A stretch of DNA of 64,000 nt from Sulfurimicrobium sp963741495. Its GTDB lineage: Bacteria > Pseudomonadota > Gammaproteobacteria > Burkholderiales > Sulfuricellaceae. Below are positions 17,674 to 26,716 of this stretch, in pieces (position 1 is the stretch's first letter; each line of letters starts with the position of its first letter). The stretch spans positions 62,001-126,000 of the forward strand of contig CAVUID010000013.1 in the NCBI GenBank assembly GCA_963741495.1, in the 5' to 3' direction. The notes beneath the pieces are model-generated. The model ran no database searches and had not been told where the DNA came from. It saw only the letters and a program-made list of their open reading frames with translations. Both the position numbers and the translations under genes were made by a program.

Positions 17674-18510
17674 ATGCAACTCATCCTGGTCAGCGGTTTA
17701 TCCGGCTCGGGCAAAAGCATCGCCCTTAATGTTCTAGAGGACAGCAGTTATTTTTGCGTCGACAACCTCCCCCTGCCGCTGCTCACCGAAACCGCTCACT
17801 ACCTTCTTGGAAGCGGCGTCAGGCAGGCTGCAATCAGCGTCGATTCACGCAGCAGCAGCGATCTGAACCAGCTCCCTCAGAGCATCGAGAAATTACGCAG
17901 GGAAGGACTGGACGTACGCGTACTTTTTCTTGAGGCCAAGACCGATGAGCTGGTCAAACGTTTCAGCGAAACCAGACGCCGCCACCCCCTGAGCGATCAG
18001 GGCCGCACCCTTACCGAATGCATCGAACATGAACAGGAACAGCTTGAGGCAGTCAGCGACCTTGGCCACCGTATGGATACCAGCGAAATATCGCCCAATA
18101 CCCTGCGCGCCTGGATCAAGGATTTCATCAAGCTCGACCGCTCCCGGCTGACTCTCTTATTCCAGTCATTTGGCTTCAAGCATGGCATTCCACTGGATGC
18201 TGACTTTGTATTCGATGTCCGCTGCCTGCCCAACCCGCATTACGACCCGGCCCTGCGCCCACTCACAGGCAAGGACGCGGAAGTACGCGCTTTTTTACAG
18301 AAAGACCTTCTGGTGCAGAAAATGCTGGGCGATATCAGCCGCTTCGCGGCCGACTGGCTGCCCTGCTTCATTCGCGACAATCGCAGTTATTTAACCATTG
18401 CTCTGGGGTGCACAGGTGGACAGCACCGCTCGGTATTCTTTGCAGAAACACTGGCCACCCAGTTCGATGGCGAGTATCAAGTGCTGATCAGGCATCGCGA
18501 ACTGTCATGA
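17674..18510 (+). CDS. rapZ: RNase adapter protein RapZ
   Basis: The 278-residue protein has a P-loop GLSGSGKSIALNVLED at its N-terminus and DNLP at about 29-32. The C-terminal domain contains GCTGGQHRSVFFAE and ends RHRELS. RapZ binds nucleotides and guides RNase E to the small RNA GlmZ in enterics; in betaproteobacteria the cellular target is less clear. It begins four bases after hprK. The mannose-type EIIA, HPr and EI genes that often follow rapZ in this class are missing here. Confidence 0.94.
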   Translation: MQLILVSGLSGSGKSIALNVLEDSSYFCVDNLPLPLLTETAHYLLGSGVRQAAISVDSRSSSDLNQLPQSIEKLRREGLDVRVLFLEAKTDELVKRFSETRRRHPLSDQGRTLTECIEHEQEQLEAVSDLGHRMDTSEISPNTLRAWIKDFIKLDRSRLTLLFQSFGFKHGIPLDADFVFDVRCLPNPHYDPALRPLTGKDAEVRAFLQKDLLVQKMLGDISRFAADWLPCFIRDNRSYLTIALGCTGGQHRSVFFAETLATQFDGEYQVLIRHRELS

Positions 18511-18875
18511 ATTGGGGATTCAAGACAGGGGACTGGCTGACGATGCTGGCAGGCATGATGCTGGTCGTTTACCTGTTCCTGACATTATGGGGAGGGGGCA
18601 AGGGCACCACCCTGATCATCCGCAGCGGCGGCAAGATTGTTGAAAAAACAGATTTAATGCATAACCGCGACTATAAAATCAATGGGCCGCTCGGCACCAC
18701 GCTGGTTACTGTCGAGAACCGCCGTGTCCGCGTTTCCAGCGACCCCAGCCCACGCCAATACTGTGTTAAACAGGGCTGGCTTTCACGTGCCGGAGAAGCC
18801 GCCCTGTGCCTTCCCAATCAGGTCAGCGTAGAACTGCTCGGCGCTGCCAGGCCTTATGACTCGCTTAGTTATTAA
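18507..18875 (+). CDS. NusG domain II-containing membrane-anchored protein
   Basis: The 122-residue protein has one N-terminal helix (WLTMLAGMMLVVYLFLTLW) followed by a beta-rich NusG-II-like domain (TLIIRSGGKIVEKTDL, VTVENRRVRVSSDP, CVKQGW, CLPNQVSVEL). ATG overlaps the rapZ stop (ATGA), and its own end overlaps the next gene. Such proteins occur next to Gx-transporter genes, sometimes near flavin or Rnf genes. The function is not known. Confidence 0.8.
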   Translation: MNWGFKTGDWLTMLAGMMLVVYLFLTLWGGGKGTTLIIRSGGKIVEKTDLMHNRDYKINGPLGTTLVTVENRRVRVSSDPSPRQYCVKQGWLSRAGEAALCLPNQVSVELLGAARPYDSLSY

Positions 18876-19395
18876 GCTCCCCGCCAGCCAGGAAGATCAC
18901 CGCATTGCGCGCATGGCCGCCTTTGCCATCGGACTGTCGCTGGCGGAAGCTGCACTGCCCTCGCCGCTGCCCGGCGTCAAGCCCGGACTGGCCAACATCA
19001 TCACGCTACTGGTGTTACAACGCTTCGGCTGGCGTGCGGCTGCCTGGGTTTCCTTGCTGCGCGTGGTAGCCGGGAGCCTGCTGCTGGGCAGCTTTCTCAC
19101 ACCAGGCTTTGTCCTGAGTTTTTCTGGCGCACTGGTCAGCCTGCTCGTACTGGGAACTGCCAGCAAGCTCCCTTCTGGTACCTTCGGGCCAGTCACGCAT
19201 AGCATCCTGGCCGCATTCGCACATATTGCCGCACAACTGGGCGTCGTCTATTTCTGGCTTATCCCGCATGCTGGCGTGCTTTATCTGGCACCGGCATTTG
19301 CCACAGCCGCACTGCTGTTCGGCATTGTCAACGGACTGGTAGCGGCGCGTCTCCTTGACGAACCACGTCAGGCGCATCAACCTGTGCAGACATGA
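18856..19395 (+). CDS. Gx transporter family / HepS1-like membrane protein
   Basis: The 179-residue protein has about five hydrophobic helices and the block ALPSPLPGVKPGLANIITLL, diagnostic of the family also labelled heptaprenyl diphosphate synthase component I. It resembles small substrate-binding membrane (S-type) components. It overlaps the NusG-II gene by 20 bases and the next gene by four, forming one operon. The substrate is unknown. Confidence 0.82.
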   Translation: MTRLVIKLPASQEDHRIARMAAFAIGLSLAEAALPSPLPGVKPGLANIITLLVLQRFGWRAAAWVSLLRVVAGSLLLGSFLTPGFVLSFSGALVSLLVLGTASKLPSGTFGPVTHSILAAFAHIAAQLGVVYFWLIPHAGVLYLAPAFATAALLFGIVNGLVAARLLDEPRQAHQPVQT

Positions 19396-19967
19396 AATCA
19401 TTTGGCCTGATTATTCTGCTCCTGCTGAGCCTGCCCGCTGCGGCGGCGGAATGGATCAGGGTTCGCCCGCTGGCTGAAGGCGACCAGTATTTTTACGACC
19501 GTTCCAAGCTTTTCATCAATGGCGAAGAAATCACCTACTGGAAGAAAGTGGCATTCAGAACGCCCGCAACAGTTAAAGGCCAAGCCGCAGTAAGCGGTCT
19601 TTATCGCGAACGCATTCACTGTGCCGAGCACACGCTCAAGTTGATCAGCTACCTCCTGTATGCGGGCGACGGCAACACCATTGAGTATGTCGCCAGCCAG
19701 GAAGGTGAGCCTGCACCCATCATTCCCGACACGATAGGCGATGTCTTCGAAAAGACCGTATGCGATCTGGTACGACAAAAACAGGAAGCCGCACGACGAA
19801 AAGCGTCAGAAGAAGCCAGAAAGACCGAAAGTGACAAAGCGAAACCGGGGCCGCAGAGTGGGAATTCAGGCAGTGAATCCGGGCCATCAGCAGAAAAGGG
19901 AGCGCTGCCAGATCAAGCGGAAGAGCCCGCCATTCCAGCGACCGCCCCGCCAGCAGTGGTGAATTAG
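19392..19967 (+). CDS. Periplasmic protein with surface-adhesin E-like domain
   Basis: A signal peptide (MKSFGLIILLLLSLPAAAAE) is followed by about 100 residues resembling the surface-adhesin E (protein E) fold. Key blocks are EWIRVRPLAEGDQYFYDRS, YWKKVAF, the Cys pair ERIHCAEHT and KTVCDL, and GLYRERIHC. A charged, Ala/Lys/Glu-rich and Pro-rich tail fills the rest (about 130-191). It is expected in the periplasm. The function is unknown; similar domains are common as lone genes in betaproteobacteria. Confidence 0.65.
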   Translation: MKSFGLIILLLLSLPAAAAEWIRVRPLAEGDQYFYDRSKLFINGEEITYWKKVAFRTPATVKGQAAVSGLYRERIHCAEHTLKLISYLLYAGDGNTIEYVASQEGEPAPIIPDTIGDVFEKTVCDLVRQKQEAARRKASEEARKTESDKAKPGPQSGNSGSESGPSAEKGALPDQAEEPAIPATAPPAVVN

Positions 19968-19993
19968 GCATTCCCGTGGTTTAATCTGTAGCT

Positions 19994-20611
19994 ATGAATT
20001 CTGCCCAGACCATCACCCTTGCACTCACCGGCGCTTCAGGCATGCCCTATGCCATGCGTTTGCTGGAATCTTTGCTGGCAGCAGACAAAACTGTCTATCT
20101 GCTCTACTCACAGGCGGCGCAAATTGTGGCCCAGCAGGAAATGAGGCTCACCCTCCCCTCCAGCAGCCGCGAGGTTCAACAACTGTTACGCGAACAGTAC
20201 CGCCACCTGCCCGGCGAACTCCTGGTTTTTGGTCGCGATGAATGGTTCGCACCCATCGCATCGGGCACCAGCGTTGCTGACGCCATGGTGGTGTGCCCCT
20301 GCACCATGGGTACCCTGGCGGCCATTGCAGCAGGCATGAGTGACAACCTGATCGAACGTGCCGCTGACGTCAGCCTGAAAGAACAGCGCAAGCTGATCCT
20401 GGTCCCGCGTGAGACGCCGTTTTCCGCCATTCATCTCGAAAACATGCTCAAGCTGGCACGCCTCGGCGCCGTTGTTCTGCCTGCGAATCCAGGCTTTTAC
20501 CACCATCCATCCAGCGTGCAGGATCTGGTGGATTTCGTGGTGGCACGCATTCTCGATCAACTCAATATTCCTCATCAGCTCATAGCACGATGGGGAGACG
20601 CCGGCGCCTGA
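19994..20611 (+). CDS. ubiX: Flavin prenyltransferase UbiX
   Basis: The 205-residue protein shows the UbiX/Pad1 pattern: LTGASGMPYAMRLLESLL, PCTMGTLAAIAAGMSDNLIERAADV and LVPRETPFSAIHLENML. It makes prenylated FMN, the cofactor of the UbiD decarboxylase of ubiquinone synthesis. No ubiD is nearby. A weak upstream site and close spacing to the next gene suggest a two-gene unit with the Lon-domain gene. Confidence 0.95.
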   Translation: MNSAQTITLALTGASGMPYAMRLLESLLAADKTVYLLYSQAAQIVAQQEMRLTLPSSSREVQQLLREQYRHLPGELLVFGRDEWFAPIASGTSVADAMVVCPCTMGTLAAIAAGMSDNLIERAADVSLKEQRKLILVPRETPFSAIHLENMLKLARLGAVVLPANPGFYHHPSSVQDLVDFVVARILDQLNIPHQLIARWGDAGA

Positions 20612-20620
20612 CCGCGCAGC

Positions 20621-21265
20621 ATGCCACAGGACTTTATAGGCCGCGTAACGGGTCTACTGCATCGGGGGCAACGTCGTGAGCCTTTCGAGATTCCGCTATT
20701 CCCCCTCAAAACGGTACTATTTCCCGGCACACTTCTTCCGCTCAAGATTTTTGAGCCGCGCTACATGGAAATGGTAAGCGCCTGTCTTCAACATAAAAAG
20801 CCCTTTGGGGTATGCCTGATTCTTGAGGGAGAAGAAACCGGCAAACCCGCAAAGCATGTGGAGACTGGGTGTATAGCGGAGATCAACGAGTGGGATATGC
20901 CGCAACTGGGCATACTGCAAATCCAGGCGCTCGGGACCGAGCGCTTTCATATCGAAGATTTTCACATCGAATCAAACGGGCTAATCATTGCCAGCGCAAC
21001 GTATGTCGCCCCCGAACCGGCGCAAGCGCTACCTGCAAACCACCATGCCTGCGCCACTTTACTGCAGCGCCTGATAGAGCACCTAGGCGAGGCGCGCTTC
21101 AAGCCGCCGCTGAATTACAATGATTCGGTATGGGTCAGCTACCGTCTGGCAGAATTGCTCCCGCTAAAACTTTCCGTACGGCAAAATATGCTGGAGATGA
21201 ATGACAGTCAGGTCAGAATCGAAATCCTCTACCGCTTTCTTGTACAGCAGGGACTGCTGGCCTGA
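20621..21265 (+). CDS. Lon N-terminal (LAN) domain protein
   Basis: The 214-residue protein consists of the Lon substrate-binding domain alone (FEIPLFPLKTVLFPGTLLPL, FEPRYMEMV, GCIAEINEWD). It has no ATPase or protease part. Such proteins are widespread in proteobacteria and probably bind peptides, but no role is established. It lies ten bases after ubiX. Its 3' end overlaps the converging cyclic-nucleotide-domain gene by 37 bases. Confidence 0.85.
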   Translation: MPQDFIGRVTGLLHRGQRREPFEIPLFPLKTVLFPGTLLPLKIFEPRYMEMVSACLQHKKPFGVCLILEGEETGKPAKHVETGCIAEINEWDMPQLGILQIQALGTERFHIEDFHIESNGLIIASATYVAPEPAQALPANHHACATLLQRLIEHLGEARFKPPLNYNDSVWVSYRLAELLPLKLSVRQNMLEMNDSQVRIEILYRFLVQQGLLA

Positions 21266-21804
21266 AGTATCTGGACTACTTTACCCGTCCCATACAGGTG
21301 ATGAGCAAACTGCGCAAAATCCTTGCTCACCTTGCGGAACAAACGGTCTAAGTTGATGAGGGCATGCTCCACCAGATTGATGGCGATGAATGGGTGCTCC
21401 ACCTTCATGCGCTTGTACATGGCGCGAGAGAGGCGCAACACCTGCGTATCCGGCGCACGGGCGACCAGCCTCACCGACCGGGGTTTGCGATCAAAGAATG
21501 ACATGATGCCCAGCATTTCGCCCGGCCCCTCGCAAACGATCTCATATTCCTTTTTCTTTTCTGCCACCACCAGCGCGATTTCACCCTGCACAACCAGATA
21601 TAGCGCCTCACCCACCTCCCCGATATCGGCCAGAATATCGCCTTCATTAAACTGGCGCAGCGTCAGATATTTAAGTAGGGTTTTGATTTCAGATGTCTTG
21701 AGCGACTGGCACAGGTATTGACGAGCCAGGAACACGGCAAGATCTGGGTTTTGCTTTTTTTTGCTTCCCTTGATGCGCGCTGATTTTTCAGCTTTATCCG
21801 ACAT
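21229..21804 (-). CDS. Cyclic nucleotide-binding domain protein
   Basis: The 191-residue protein has a basic N-terminus (lysine-rich, about 1-20) and one cNMP-binding beta-roll: LRQFNEGDILADIGEVGEALYLV split here before VQGEIALVV, then GPGEMLGIMSFFDRKPRSV and ARAPDTQVLRLSR. The canonical RxSA phosphate-binding arginine site is represented by KPRSVRLVA. No helix-turn-helix follows, so it is not a CRP-type regulator. Role unknown. Confidence 0.82.
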   Translation of the reverse strand: MSDKAEKSARIKGSKKKQNPDLAVFLARQYLCQSLKTSEIKTLLKYLTLRQFNEGDILADIGEVGEALYLVVQGEIALVVAEKKKEYEIVCEGPGEMLGIMSFFDRKPRSVRLVARAPDTQVLRLSRAMYKRMKVEHPFIAINLVEHALINLDRLFRKVSKDFAQFAHHLYGTGKVVQILQASSPCCTRKR

Positions 21805-21878
21805 TGCAACTCCTCAGTACTTGATTCATGGTCGGCGGCAGGTGAGAATGATGTCAGTCCAACCATGTAGAGATTGCC

Positions 21879-22085
21879 ATGAAATTGTTGTGTTTAACGG
21901 CTTCGGCAAGCCTGTTTCTGGCCGCCTGCGGCGAGGAACAAAAACCCTATCAGCCGCCAGTACCGCAGACGCCGGCTTCTACCCTGCTCCAGCATGAGCG
22001 GCAGGCGCTGGAAAAAGCCAAGGGTGTCGAGCAAACAGCGGAAGAACATGCCCGCATGCTGGAACAAAAAACACGGGAACAGTAA
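21879..22085 (+). CDS. Small lipoprotein
   Basis: The 68-residue protein has a clear lipoprotein signal (MKLLCLTASASLFLAACGEE, lipid-modified Cys17). A Pro-rich spacer follows, then a short helical segment rich in Glu, Gln and Lys. It converges on the lpd-like gene with only three bases between stops. No family is recognised. Confidence 0.65.
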   Translation: MKLLCLTASASLFLAACGEEQKPYQPPVPQTPASTLLQHERQALEKAKGVEQTAEEHARMLEQKTREQ

Positions 22086-22088
22086 TTC

Positions 22089-23586
22089 TCATTTTTTTTG
22101 CCCGCCGGGCTTAGCGTATATGCCTGGCACTACATCATTGTGGGCACGTGAATATGCGGAAGTGTAGGGATCAATGGCCGTTTCCAGTTCTTCACACCAG
22201 GACGGGTGGCTGTAACTCAGATCCTTGAAAAACCACAGTCCACGCTCGGACTGGCAGGCTGCAGTCATCATGTGAATCTGCTCCCCCGCCTCCGGCCCTA
22301 CAATGCACCCCCCCAGTAACTGGCCTGACTCCTCATCATGCACCACCTCGATAAAACCTTCGAAATCATGGTGCGCGCGCGCCTTGCCCGAACCGCCAAA
22401 ACTTGCTCGCGCAACATCTGGCGCAAATCCTGCCGCCTCTGCCTGCTCCTCCGTCAATCCCACAGCAGCGATTTCGAAAGCCGAATTGATAACCACCGGA
22501 ACCTTGTGATAGTTGGGATGAAATGCGTTACCGTTAATCGCATTGGATGTCGCCACCTTGGCGTCATGCAACGCAGCATTGGCCGTCATGGGGCCTTCCT
22601 TGACATCACCAATGGCGTATATCCCCGCCACGCTGGTTTCAAGATACTCTGAGACCTCGATGAAGCCGTTGGCGTCGACCCTGACTGCCGGTTTCTTCCA
22701 GCCCCAGGCCAGCGCTCGCCGGCTTGCGCCCTACGGCCACTAGCACTTTGTGAAAAGTTTCACATCGACCATCACTGAAAGTAACTTCCACGCCATCCGA
22801 TACATGGCGGCTTGCCGTTACGGCAGTGTGCTTTCTGACTTCGATGCCAATGCGCTTAAATTTTCTTTCCAGCAGATTGCTCGCACGCTCAGAAATTTGC
22901 GGCTGATTCAGCAGGCGAGCACCTTGTTCGACTATGCATACCCTGGAACCAAACTGATGCAAGAAAAAACCAAGTTCGACGCCGATGGTGCCGCCACCCA
23001 CGCACAACACAGATTCTGGTAACTGTCCGAGCTTAAACATGAAGTCGCGCGAATTGAGCACACGGCGTCCATCAGTCGGGCAATTTTCAAGTTCCTTTGG
23101 CTCTGCCCCGGTGGCGATAATAATCTTGGCGCCAACGAGCTTTACTGGCGCGGCGGACTCCGTCGAGCCCTTATTTTCACCCTGTCGCAACGCGTCAGAT
23201 CCGGGTGCCCAGACGGGCGTCACCTGCACTTCCAGACCGGGAAGCAGCTTTGCCTCACCATGAATGACCTGAACACCAAGGCGTTTCAGCCATACGCTGA
23301 AATTGTCACGAATGCCCGCTACCACCGCATTCTTGTGCGCCATGGCCAAGGAAAAATCACCGCTGACCCTGCCCGCCAGCCCGCGCCCCTGAAGCTCTTG
23401 CACATCTTCAATCAACAGCGCGAGGTGAATCAGGGTTTTTTTCGGAATACACCCCTGATTCAGACAGGTTCCGCCGGGCAAGCCTTTTTCAATCAAAGCG
23501 ACACGAGCGCCGAGATGGGCAGCAGTGATCGCTGCCTTGTATCCCCCGGGGCCGCTGCCAATTACGATAAGGTCGAATTTGCCCAT
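22089..23586 (-). CDS. lpd: Dihydrolipoamide dehydrogenase-like flavoprotein, one apparent frameshift
   Basis: From ATG 23586 the protein starts MGKFDLIVIGSGPGGYKAA (FAD site). The redox disulfide is in GTCLNQGCIPKKT, a NAD site in VGGGTIGVELGFFL, and GIYAIGDVKEGPM near the second FAD contact. The C-terminal base lies in YSHPSWCEEL. The frame breaks near 22680, where removing one base restores the join GVRVDANGFIEV. Corrected length is 498 residues, normal for Lpd. It is the last gene of the dsr cluster, 13 bases after dsrR. No E2 or lipoate carrier gene is adjacent, so its partner is unknown. Confidence 0.82.
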
Positions 23587-23599
23587 TTCGGGTCGGATG

Positions 23600-23968
23600 T
23601 TAGTGGCAACCGCCTCCACCACCACCGCAACCACCGCAACCACTGGATTTGCCGCCACCACTTCCGCATGATGATCCAGCTGTGTCATTGGGGTTAATGA
23701 AAATAAACTGGAAATTGCCAGGACTCATTTCCACAAAATCCAGAATTGCACCGCCAAGCAGCGCCTGGCTTTGCTTGGCCACAAGCAACTTTAGGCCTTC
23801 TGACTCAATCAGCAGATCATCATCAGCCTGCTCATCGAATCCCATGCCGTATTCGATAGCGCCTTCATAATCACGCTTTGCGGCGATTCTCAACGCCATG
23901 CCCTCAGCACCCGCCTGTGCGGCGGCATTCTGGACTTGTACAGCTGCTTCAGCAGTAATTTTTACCAT
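23600..23968 (-). CDS. dsrR: A-type carrier-like protein DsrR with Cys/Gly tail
   Basis: The 122-residue protein has the IscA/HesB fold (VKITAEAAVQVQNAAAQAG, GMGFDEQADDDLLIES, LLGGAILDFV, FIFINPN). The first iron-sulfur ligand Cys of IscA is absent: the matching stretch RDYEGAIEYG has none. This agrees with DsrR, known to lack the ligand set and proposed to act in DsrC/dsr post-transcriptional control. It ends in an unusual tail rich in Gly with four Cys (CGSGGG, GCGGC, final CH). AAGGAG precedes the ATG, 11 bases after the corrected dsrN end. Confidence 0.85.
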   Translation of the reverse strand: MVKITAEAAVQVQNAAAQAGAEGMALRIAAKRDYEGAIEYGMGFDEQADDDLLIESEGLKLLVAKQSQALLGGAILDFVEMSPGNFQFIFINPNDTAGSSCGSGGGKSSGCGGCGGGGGGCH

Positions 23969-23979
23969 ATCGTTCTCCT

Positions 23980-25397
23980 TTAATTATCAATACAAACCTT
24001 GCTTTTCTTCCGGCGCTTCACTTCCAGGACAAATTCCACGAAACGTTTCGCCCAGTTGTAGCCATGAAGGGAGCGAAAATGCGTGTAGCAGGCAAGCAGG
24101 TTCTTGTAGACAATACCGTCACTTCTTACCGTCAATGCCATGCCCACGCTGAACTTCAAAAGCGTATTTTAGGGCAGTTTCGACATTTTCCAAGCTTGAG
24201 TAGTGAAATTCATGTGCCAGCAACTCTCGCCCCGGCACTTCGCCCGGCCATCTGCATTGCCCGGTTGAACGCACCCGGACATACCCACGCCCGACTGGTT
24301 TGCCATGCATAACTACATCACCCGGGATGACGCCAACCATTTTGCAGGTTTTGCCCTGCCATGACAGACTGCGCGCCAGGTACATCAATCCTCCACACTC
24401 TGCATAGGCAGGCAACCCAGACTCGATTTCATCTCGTATCTGTTGACGCAGACTGGCGTTATGCTCGAGCTGTTCCATGAACAGTTCCGGAAACCCCCCA
24501 CCGATAAACAAACCATCCAGTTGTTGCGGCAATGTCTCATCATGTAGCGTGTCGACATTGACGATCTCTGCGCCGGCAGCTCGCAAAGCCTGCAGGTCAT
24601 CTGCGTAGTAAAAGCCAAACGACTGATCCCGCGCAACGCCTATCCGCACTTTCGGCTCCGAAGTCTCGACAATTTCAGGCACGTCAAGCTTGAATGTGAC
24701 AGGATCAAGCGCAGGTGCGCTATTCGCAATATTAATCAGGGAATCAAGATCAACCTGCCCGCCCACCAAGCGACCGATCTCCTGTATATGCTGCAAAGAC
24801 TCGCGAGACTCATTGCTTGGCATCAATCCAAGATGGCGTTCGGTAATCTGCAAACGGGGGTCATGATGAACAGCGCCCAGCACAGGAATATCCGTATAGT
24901 GCTCAATGACCGCTCGCAGCTTGCCCTCATGTCTTGCGCCCCCAAGATTATTGAGGATGACACCAGCAATGCGGATATCCGGATCAAAGGCCTGGTATCC
25001 CAGATATCAGCGGCGCGATGCCACGTGTCATACCGCGTGCATCAATAACCAGCACCACCGGCGCATGCAGCAATTCAGCCAGTGCTGCATTGCTATTGCT
25101 GCCGTCAAGATCAAGGCCATCATACAAACCCTTGTTGCCCTCAATCAGGCTCAGATCTGCCCCTATGGCATGCTGCTGAACAGTGGCAACAATCTCGTCT
25201 CGCCCCATCAGATAAAAGTCAAGATTGCGGCAGGGTCGACCAGTGGCAGCACCTAACCACATCGGATCAATATAATCGGGCCCTTTTTTGAAAGGCTGAA
25301 TACTGAGACCGCGCTGGGTCAGTGCAGAGCACAGACCGATACTGACGGTGGTTTTGCCAGATGACTTGTGCGCTGCCGAGATAAGCAAACGTGACAT
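23980..25397 (-). CDS. dsrN: DsrN, cobyrinate/sirohaem amidase (CbiA family), two apparent frameshifts
   Basis: DsrN amidates sirohaem for DsrAB. From ATG 25397 it reads MSRLLISAAHKSSGKTTVSI (P-loop), GPDYIDP and EGNKGLYDGLD. Near 25010 one extra base (T in the coding strand) breaks PLILGYQAFDP. Near 24120 a second extra base gives a false stop after GHGIDGKK. Removing it gives DGIVYKNLLACYTHF and a stop at 23980-23982, the expected end of the glutamine amidotransferase half. The amidotransferase nucleophile is Cys in YAECGGLMYL. Corrected length is 471 residues. The gap 23983-24118 is thus coding, not intergenic. Confidence 0.88.
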
Positions 25398-25508
25398 GGA
25401 TTCAACAAGCTCCACAAATGATTAACCCGAAGCAACCGGCGGCAGATTTGATGCTATCAATAGCATCCTGCCACAAGCAAGCTTCGGGTTAAATCGGGAT
25501 ATCGGGTA

Positions 25509-26711
25509 TTAGTCGTTCAGCGCTTCTTTGCTGGCAGAATGAACATCATCCTTTGGCAAGAAGTTAAGCACTCGTACCGCAATGGTGGTAATCAGCAAAG
25601 CGATCCCCAATCCACCAACACCGAGTAGGAACTCCGGTAGACTTGGATTGTAGTGATGGATAGCGCCATCAAAAAAGGAGCTGGTTTCCTGCATGCCCGG
25701 GAACATTTCGAGCGGGAAAGCCTGGCCGCCAATAATAATCACATACAGCTGCGCAAAGCCACCCAGGATAATCAGCACCGCAGACAACAGGACTGTTTTG
25801 CTCTTGGTCCCGAGCGTTGGGTGCAACAGCAACCCGATCGGAATCAGGGTGCCGATCAGGATTTGTCCAACCCAGAACAAAGTAGTGAACACGCCGCCAT
25901 CGATCAGAATAAAGTGCTCAAATGCAGCCTGCTTGGCGAAATACAGGTTGGTCATGTGATACACGATCGTAAAATACAGCACAGCACCTGCAAAAGTTGC
26001 CAGCAAATTTTTCAAGCGACGCAATATTGCAGAATCAAGCGTCATGCCGTTCCAGGCATACATGAATGACTGGACCAGAATAAACACAGCCAAACCGTAA
26101 GAGAACGACATGATAACGAACATTGGCGCCAGAATTGCTGCGTTATATGCCTGGCGAGCTACCAGAAAACCAAAGATTGAGCCGGTTGCAGTGGTCAGCG
26201 CCAGACGCCAGATAAAGGCCGAGAAGCCTGCATATTTTGAATATGCTTTCACTTTTCGATCCATCAAGGTCCAGATATAAACCGCTACGATGGCGAAAAA
26301 TCCTGTGTACAGAATCACGTTAAGCGCAAAAATTGACTTGAAGTTGAAATGGGTCATTGCCACAATCAGCCGATCAGGGCGTCCCAAATCAAGCATCAGT
26401 ACAGTCAACCCCCCAGCCAGCAACGCAATGGCGAGAAGGCCCGAAAGTGGTGCGCGCGCCTTGTAGACGGCTTTGCCAAACACGGAGCCGATTGAAGCCA
26501 CATTGAGAACGCCCGATGCAGCAACAATCATGAACATCGCAAACACATGAGGCAGGCCCCATACAATCTGATTATTCATGCCGGTCACCACGTGGCCATG
26601 CGTTTCCATGTAGTGGGCAGCGCCAAGTCCTATCATGACGATCAGGCCTAACAAGCCGGCAAGTGCATAGAACGCTCGCCCATCAATTTTATGAGTTGCT
26701 TCAGTATTCAT
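25509..26711 (-). CDS. dsrP: DsrP, NrfD-type quinone-interacting membrane subunit
   Basis: The 400-residue protein has about ten membrane helices of the NrfD/PsrC family. DsrP is the membrane anchor of the DsrMKJOP complex and exchanges electrons between quinone and the periplasmic DsrO/DsrJ subunits. It starts five bases after dsrO's stop. About 110 bases separate its end from dsrN. Confidence 0.95.
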   Translation of the reverse strand: MNTEATHKIDGRAFYALAGLLGLIVMIGLGAAHYMETHGHVVTGMNNQIVWGLPHVFAMFMIVAASGVLNVASIGSVFGKAVYKARAPLSGLLAIALLAGGLTVLMLDLGRPDRLIVAMTHFNFKSIFALNVILYTGFFAIVAVYIWTLMDRKVKAYSKYAGFSAFIWRLALTTATGSIFGFLVARQAYNAAILAPMFVIMSFSYGLAVFILVQSFMYAWNGMTLDSAILRRLKNLLATFAGAVLYFTIVYHMTNLYFAKQAAFEHFILIDGGVFTTLFWVGQILIGTLIPIGLLLHPTLGTKSKTVLLSAVLIILGGFAQLYVIIIGGQAFPLEMFPGMQETSSFFDGAIHHYNPSLPEFLLGVGGLGIALLITTIAVRVLNFLPKDDVHSASKEALND

Positions 26712-26716
26712 GTCGC

